Shown here: positions 60,352 to 64,000 of the stretch, one piece after another
Position numbering within the stretch: position 1 is the first letter of the stretch
Layout: each line of letters starts with the position of its first letter
Source of the DNA: Xanthomonas sp. 10-10
Lineage (GTDB): Bacteria; Pseudomonadota; Gammaproteobacteria; Xanthomonadales; Xanthomonadaceae
Length of the DNA: 64,000 bases
Reading direction: 5' to 3'
NCBI RefSeq assembly: GCF_040182365.1
Contig: NZ_CP144460.1
Coordinates: forward strand, 1,860,001-1,924,000
Notes under the pieces: model-generated
The model's database searches: none
Told to the model about the DNA's origin: nothing
What the model saw: the letters and a program-made list of their open reading frames with translations, nothing else
Made by a program: the position numbers and the translations under genes

Positions 60352-62292
60352 ATGTGCGGATTGGCAGGAATGCTGCTGGCATCGCCGCGCCTGCATGGCG
60401 AGCAGCTCGATGCGCTGGTGCGACCGATGGGCGCGGCCCTGCGCCATCGCGGCCCGGACGATGCCGGCACCTGGTGCGATGCGCAGGCCGGTGTGGCGCT
60501 GGCGCATCAACGCTTGAGCATTCTGGATCTGTCGCCGCTGGGCCATCAGCCGATGCGCTCGGCCGACGGCCGCTACGTTCTGGCCTACAACGGCGAGGTC
60601 TACAACTTTGCGCAGCTGCGCGCCGCACTGGCCGCGCTGGGTCATCGCTTCCGCGGGCATTCCGATACCGAAGTGCTGCTGGCGGCGGTGGTGGAGTGGG
60701 GGCTGGACGACACCCTGAGCCGCTGCAACGGCATGTTCGCCATCGCGCTCTGGGACGAACGCGATAACTGCCTGTATCTCGCCCGCGATCGCGTCGGCAA
60801 GAAACCGCTGTACTACGGCTGGGCCGGCGACACGCTGGTGTTCGGTTCCGAACTCAAGGCGTTGTGGCAGCACCCGGATTTCGACAACGGCGTGGATCGC
60901 GATGCGCTGACCTTGCTGCTGCGGCTGGGCTATATCCCGGCGCCGGCCTGCATCCACGAGCGCACCTTCAAGCTGATGCCTGGCCGGGTGCTGCGGCTGG
61001 ATGCGCAGACCGTGGCGGCCGGCGCGGCGGCGCATCGGCCGGACCAGGCGCAGCAGCCGTTCTGGAACGCGCGCGAGGCGATGCAGCGCGCGCTGGCGGC
61101 GCCGTTCACCGGCAGCGATGCGCAGGCCGAAGAGCAGCTCGATAGCGTGCTGCGCGATGCGGTGGCGCTGCGCATGGTGGCCGATGTGCCGGTGGGTGTG
61201 TTCCTGTCCGGCGGCACCGACTCGTCCATCGTCACCGCGATGATGCAGGCGCAAAGCAGCCAGCCGGTGCACACCTTCAGCATCGGCTTTGAAGGCTCGC
61301 ATCACGACGAAGCGCCGCTGGCGCGCGAAGTGGCCACGCATCTGCACACCGACCACACCGAGCTCTACGTCAGCGGCGCCGACGCGCTGGCGGTGGTGCC
61401 GACCCTGCCTGACATGTTCGACGAGCCCTTCGCCGATGCCTCGCAGGTGCCCACGGCGCTGGTGGCGCGGCTGGCGCGTGGCGGGGTGACGGTGGCGCTG
61501 TCCGGCGATGGTGGCGACGAGTTGTTCTTCGGCTATGGGCGTTACCAGCGCGCGCTGCGCAACTGGCGCATGCATGGGCTGGTGCCGGGGCCGCTGCGGC
61601 GGTTGATGGCGCTGGCGGCGCGCCGCAACGGCGAGTCCTCGCGTACCGGCGGCCTGGCCGCGCTGGTGGCCGAGGCCGGCGCACGCGGCATCGGCGACAT
61701 CTACCGCAACCGCATCTCGCGCTGGCGCGATCCGGCCGCGGTGGTGCTCGGTGCGACAGAACCCGACAGTTTCTACAGCCTGGCCGACCCGCTGCACGGC
61801 TCCGGCACCCCGGCCGACGCGATGATGCTGGCCGATTTCGCCGCCTATCTGCCCGACGACCTGCTGTGCAAGGTGGACCGCACCACCATGGCGGTGGGCC
61901 TGGAGGCGCGCGCGCCGCTGCTGGACTGGCGCGTGGCCGAATTCGCCTGGTCGTTGCCGCTCTCGCTCAAGTACCGCGACGGGGTCAGCAAGTACCTGCT
62001 CAAGCGCGTGCTGTGCCGCTACCTGCCCGACCCGATGGTCTACCGCGGCAAGCGCGGCTTCGGCGCGCCGGTCAGCGCGTGGCTGCGTGGCGACCTGCAC
62101 GGCTGGGCCGACGATCTGCTGGCGCACGCCACCCTGGAGCGCGAAGGCGTGTTCGCCGCCGACACCGTGGCCGGGCTATGGCGCGACTTCAACGGTGGCG
62201 AGCGCAAATGGCATACCCACCTGTGGACGGTACTGATGTTTCAGGCCTGGCAGGCGCATTGGCGCGCGCAACGCGCGGCGATCACGCGCTGA
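60352..62292 (+). CDS. Asparagine synthetase-like amidotransferase (second copy)
   Basis: 646 residues. Class II glutaminase with Cys2 (MCGLAGMLL), LRHRGPDDAGTW, LAYNGEVYNFAQLR and GHSDTEVLL, then the synthetase domain with VFLSGGTDSSIVTA and SGDGGDELFFGYGRYQRA. This is the AsnB subtype of about 640 residues common in polysaccharide or secondary clusters (distinct from the 564-residue AsnB at 8499). It may make asparagine or transfer an amide to another acceptor. AGGAG lies nine bases before the start, inside a 13-codon frame that overlaps the GST stop. No Asn-rich leader precedes it. Confidence 0.92.
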   Translation: MCGLAGMLLASPRLHGEQLDALVRPMGAALRHRGPDDAGTWCDAQAGVALAHQRLSILDLSPLGHQPMRSADGRYVLAYNGEVYNFAQLRAALAALGHRFRGHSDTEVLLAAVVEWGLDDTLSRCNGMFAIALWDERDNCLYLARDRVGKKPLYYGWAGDTLVFGSELKALWQHPDFDNGVDRDALTLLLRLGYIPAPACIHERTFKLMPGRVLRLDAQTVAAGAAAHRPDQAQQPFWNAREAMQRALAAPFTGSDAQAEEQLDSVLRDAVALRMVADVPVGVFLSGGTDSSIVTAMMQAQSSQPVHTFSIGFEGSHHDEAPLAREVATHLHTDHTELYVSGADALAVVPTLPDMFDEPFADASQVPTALVARLARGGVTVALSGDGGDELFFGYGRYQRALRNWRMHGLVPGPLRRLMALAARRNGESSRTGGLAALVAEAGARGIGDIYRNRISRWRDPAAVVLGATEPDSFYSLADPLHGSGTPADAMMLADFAAYLPDDLLCKVDRTTMAVGLEARAPLLDWRVAEFAWSLPLSLKYRDGVSKYLLKRVLCRYLPDPMVYRGKRGFGAPVSAWLRGDLHGWADDLLAHATLEREGVFAADTVAGLWRDFNGGERKWHTHLWTVLMFQAWQAHWRAQRAAITR

Positions 62293-62557
62293 TCCAGGTC
62301 GACGCGGTGATCTTGGGTGCGGCGGCCAAGCGCTGCGCGGTGTGCGAAACCGCGCTGCCGTTGCCGAGGTGTTGCTGACGCTTGAACCTGCCATTCGGAC
62401 ATCGGGCCGGGCAGGGCAGGGCGCGTCAGCGCCTTGCGGACTGTCACGGCGCCGGTTGCCGGTGCCTGCGGTCGATCGCCCGGAGCCGGACGGCGCTTCA
62501 CCGGCTCTGAGCATTGCGCTGGGTAGGGTGGGGCTCGGTTTCCACGGAGCGTCTCCC
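62293..62557. other. Intergenic region, no gene seen
   Basis: About 265 bases between the amidotransferase and the FMN reductase gene. GC-rich; the frames present have no ribosome site or protein-like character. Probably holds the reductase promoter. Confidence 0.4.
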
Positions 62558-63112
62558 ATGAGCAAGATCACCATCGCCGTCCTGGTCGGCAGCCTGCGCG
62601 CAGAGTCCTACAATCGTCAGCTGGCGCGCGCGCTGGAGCATCTGGCCGGCGACAAGGCCGTCTTCGATTATGTTGAGATCGGCGATATCCCGCTGTACAA
62701 CCAGGACCGCGACAGCGACTACCCGGCCGAGGGCACGCGCCTGAAGCAACAGATCCGCGCGGCCGATGCGGTGTTGTTCGTCACCCCCGAATACAACCGG
62801 TCGATTCCCGGCGTGCTCAAGAACGCCATCGATACCGGCTCGCGTCCTTACGGCGACAGCGCGTTCAGCGGCAAGCCGGCAGCGGTGGTAGGCATCTCGG
62901 TCGGTGCGATCGGCACCGCGACCGCGCAGCAGCATCTGCGCAACGTGCTGGCGTATCTGAACATGCATGTGCTCGGCCAGCCGGAGGTCTTCCTGCAGTA
63001 CAAGGACGGCCTGTTCGGCCCGGACGATCAGATCGCCAATGCCGACAGCCGCAAGTTCCTGCAGGGCTTTGTCGACGCGTTTGTGGGCCTGGTCGCGCAC
63101 CTCAAGCGCTGA
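62558..63112 (+). CDS. NADPH-dependent FMN reductase
   Basis: 184 residues; the ATG at 62558 has GGAG eight bases upstream. Flavodoxin-like fold: VLVGSLRAESYNRQLARAL (phosphate-binding loop), then FVTPEYNRSIPGVLKNAIDTGSRP, the PEYN-x-SIPGVLKNAID signature of the NADPH-dependent FMN reductase/quinone reductase family (ChrR/YieF-like), and VVGISVGAIGTATAQQHLR. Reduces quinones or chromate in vitro in relatives; true role probably protection from quinone redox cycling. Confidence 0.93.
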   Translation: MSKITIAVLVGSLRAESYNRQLARALEHLAGDKAVFDYVEIGDIPLYNQDRDSDYPAEGTRLKQQIRAADAVLFVTPEYNRSIPGVLKNAIDTGSRPYGDSAFSGKPAAVVGISVGAIGTATAQQHLRNVLAYLNMHVLGQPEVFLQYKDGLFGPDDQIANADSRKFLQGFVDAFVGLVAHLKR

Positions 63113-63248
63113 GTTGATCACAGCGTTGTCCCGGCGGGTGCACGCTCGCCGGGACGCTTGGTCGGTGGTCTGAAAGCCAGGCAGGGCAGGGGTCGCGGCT
63201 GCTGCGACAGTGCTCGCGTACAAGCGTGATGCACTGGCTGTCCACCAG

Positions 63249-63257
63249 TTATCCACA
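63249..63257 (+). promoter_or_regulatory. Consensus DnaA box upstream of dnaB
   Basis: TTATCCACA, exact match to the high-affinity DnaA box, 77 bases before the dnaB start in the intergenic region. A weaker TGTCCACCA lies just to its left (63239-63247). Possible DnaA-dependent control of dnaB. One exact 9-mer is expected by chance about every 130 kb on both strands. Confidence 0.6.
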
Positions 63258-63333
63258 GAGTTGTGCATGGTCGTCGGCGCCGTCGATGACTATGCTTCCT
63301 GCCCTCGTCTCCCCGCGTCAGGTTTGTCTGTCC

Positions 63334-64000
63334 ATGTCCGCTCGTCCTGGTTTCCGTTCCAAGCGCAATCGCGATCGCGACGACGACGATTACGATCGTC
63401 CCGAGCCGCGGATTGACCAGCTGCGCGTGCCCCCCCATTCGGTCGAGGCCGAGCAGGCGGTACTCGGCGGGCTGATGCTGGCGCCGGATGCGTTCGATCG
63501 GGTCAACGACCAGCTCACCGAAAACGACTTTTACCGTCGCGATCACCGGCTGATCTACCGTGCGATCCGCGAACTGAACGAGAAGGACCGCCCCTTCGAT
63601 GCGGTGACCCTGGGCGAGTGGTTCGAATCGCAGGGCAAGCTGGAGCAGGTCGGCGATGGCGCATACCTGATCGAGCTGGCCAGCACCACGCCGTCGGCCG
63701 CCAATATCGCCGCATATGCGGAAATCGTCCGCGACAAGGCGGTGCTGCGGCAGCTGATCGAGGTGGGCACCACCATCGTCAACGACGGTTTCCAGCCGGA
63801 AGGTCGCGAGAGCGTGGAGTTGCTGTCGGCCGCGGAAAAGGCAGTGTTCAAGATTGCCGAGGCCGGCGCGCGCGGACGCACCGATTTCGTGGCGATGCCG
63901 GGCGCATTGAAGGACGCGTTCGAAGAGCTGCGCAACCGTTTCGAAAACGGCGGCAACATCACCGGCCTGCCTACCGGCTACACCGACTTCGACGCGATGA
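63334..64000 (+). CDS. dnaB: Replicative DNA helicase, N-terminal part
   Basis: The first 222 codons, cut by the window end. Residues 1-35 form a charged leader (FRSKRNRDRDDDDYDRPEP), then the N-terminal helicase-loader domain (RVPPHSVEAEQAVLGGLMLAPDAFDRV, DFYRRDHRLIYRAIRELNEKDRPFDAVTL) and the linker to the RecA-like ATPase (TGLPTGYTDFDAM). Unwinds DNA at the replication fork as a hexamer. The ATG at 63334 is preceded only by weak ribosome-site sequence. A DnaA box lies upstream. Confidence 0.95.
   Translation, partial: MSARPGFRSKRNRDRDDDDYDRPEPRIDQLRVPPHSVEAEQAVLGGLMLAPDAFDRVNDQLTENDFYRRDHRLIYRAIRELNEKDRPFDAVTLGEWFESQGKLEQVGDGAYLIELASTTPSAANIAAYAEIVRDKAVLRQLIEVGTTIVNDGFQPEGRESVELLSAAEKAVFKIAEAGARGRTDFVAMPGALKDAFEELRNRFENGGNITGLPTGYTDFDAM

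Noticed and set aside
60133..62127. Long minus-strand frame opposite the second asparagine synthetase
   Set aside because: Shadow of a clear amidotransferase gene, composition typical of antisense.

Overview
The window reads as a stretch of chromosome from a Xanthomonas-like gammaproteobacterium (family Xanthomonadaceae/Lysobacteraceae). This is an inference from the high GC content with strong third-position GC (which creates long antisense shadow frames), the many frequent TTG/GTG starts, the protein families present, and dispersed repeats (a GTAGGAGCGC-type REP pair, GGGAATG heptamers, long CCCTCA.../...GAGGG elements) that are typical of these genomes. I see no prophage, CRISPR array, intact insertion sequence or rRNA. 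One tRNA (Leu, anticodon CAG) is present. Almost everything is chromosomal housekeeping and adaptive gene content.

Layout. 1-1251: end of an archaic chaperone-usher pilus cluster on the minus strand (spore coat U-type subunit, then a chaperone cut by the window edge). 1570-8202: nitrogen/lysine block map-glnD-dapD-small membrane protein-ArsC/Spx-like protein-dapE, largely translationally coupled. 8275-10193: an asparagine-rich leader peptide, overlapping antiterminator/terminator sequences, then asnB. 10253-13679: secreted beta-helix lipoprotein and a TonB-dependent siderophore receptor with a Fur-like box. 13826-14196: two tandem copies of a dispersed repeat. 14249-18291: penicillin-acylase-family enzyme, bacterioferritin, thiopurine methyltransferase. 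18385-20795: parC with a tandemly duplicated 3' end. 20856-26572: AraC regulator divergent from an emrR-nodT-emrA-emrB multidrug efflux operon with a palindromic operator over its -35 box. 26632-29361: serine beta-lactamase-like hydrolase and a DUF2884-like protein. 29736-29822: tRNA-Leu. 29964-36570: GH3 beta-glucosidase, M14 carboxypeptidase, POT peptide transporter, rhomboid protease. 36722-38872: small hypothetical, GNAT, lipoprotein, MarR regulator with palindromes. 38963-43043: Dcp peptidase, glutathione peroxidase, ferredoxin-NADP reductase. 43275-49123: ABC exporter, class I fumarase, Cys-rich secreted protein, GST, Tat-exported beta carbonic anhydrase. 49314-55572: phospholipase A1, DUF456 protein, cold-shock protein, glycine-zipper proteins, cytochrome c'-like protein, TcdA, TatD. 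55740-64000: acyl-CoA (glutaryl-CoA) dehydrogenase, DUF3857 transglutaminase-like protein, GST, a second asparagine synthetase, FMN reductase, and the start of dnaB behind a consensus DnaA box.

How genes work together. GlnD (nitrogen sensing), DapD/DapE (lysine and peptidoglycan precursor) and AsnB are all tied to nitrogen and amino-acid supply. AsnB appears to be controlled by its own product through ribosome-mediated transcription attenuation: a 29-codon leader with seven Asn codons, a 13-bp antiterminator and a strong terminator. That is the most notable feature of the window. The GH3 glucosidase, carboxypeptidase, acylase, Dcp and POT transporter form a scavenging set for plant-derived sugars and peptides. 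Two of them carry a near-identical AAAACGTTT-centred site near their starts.
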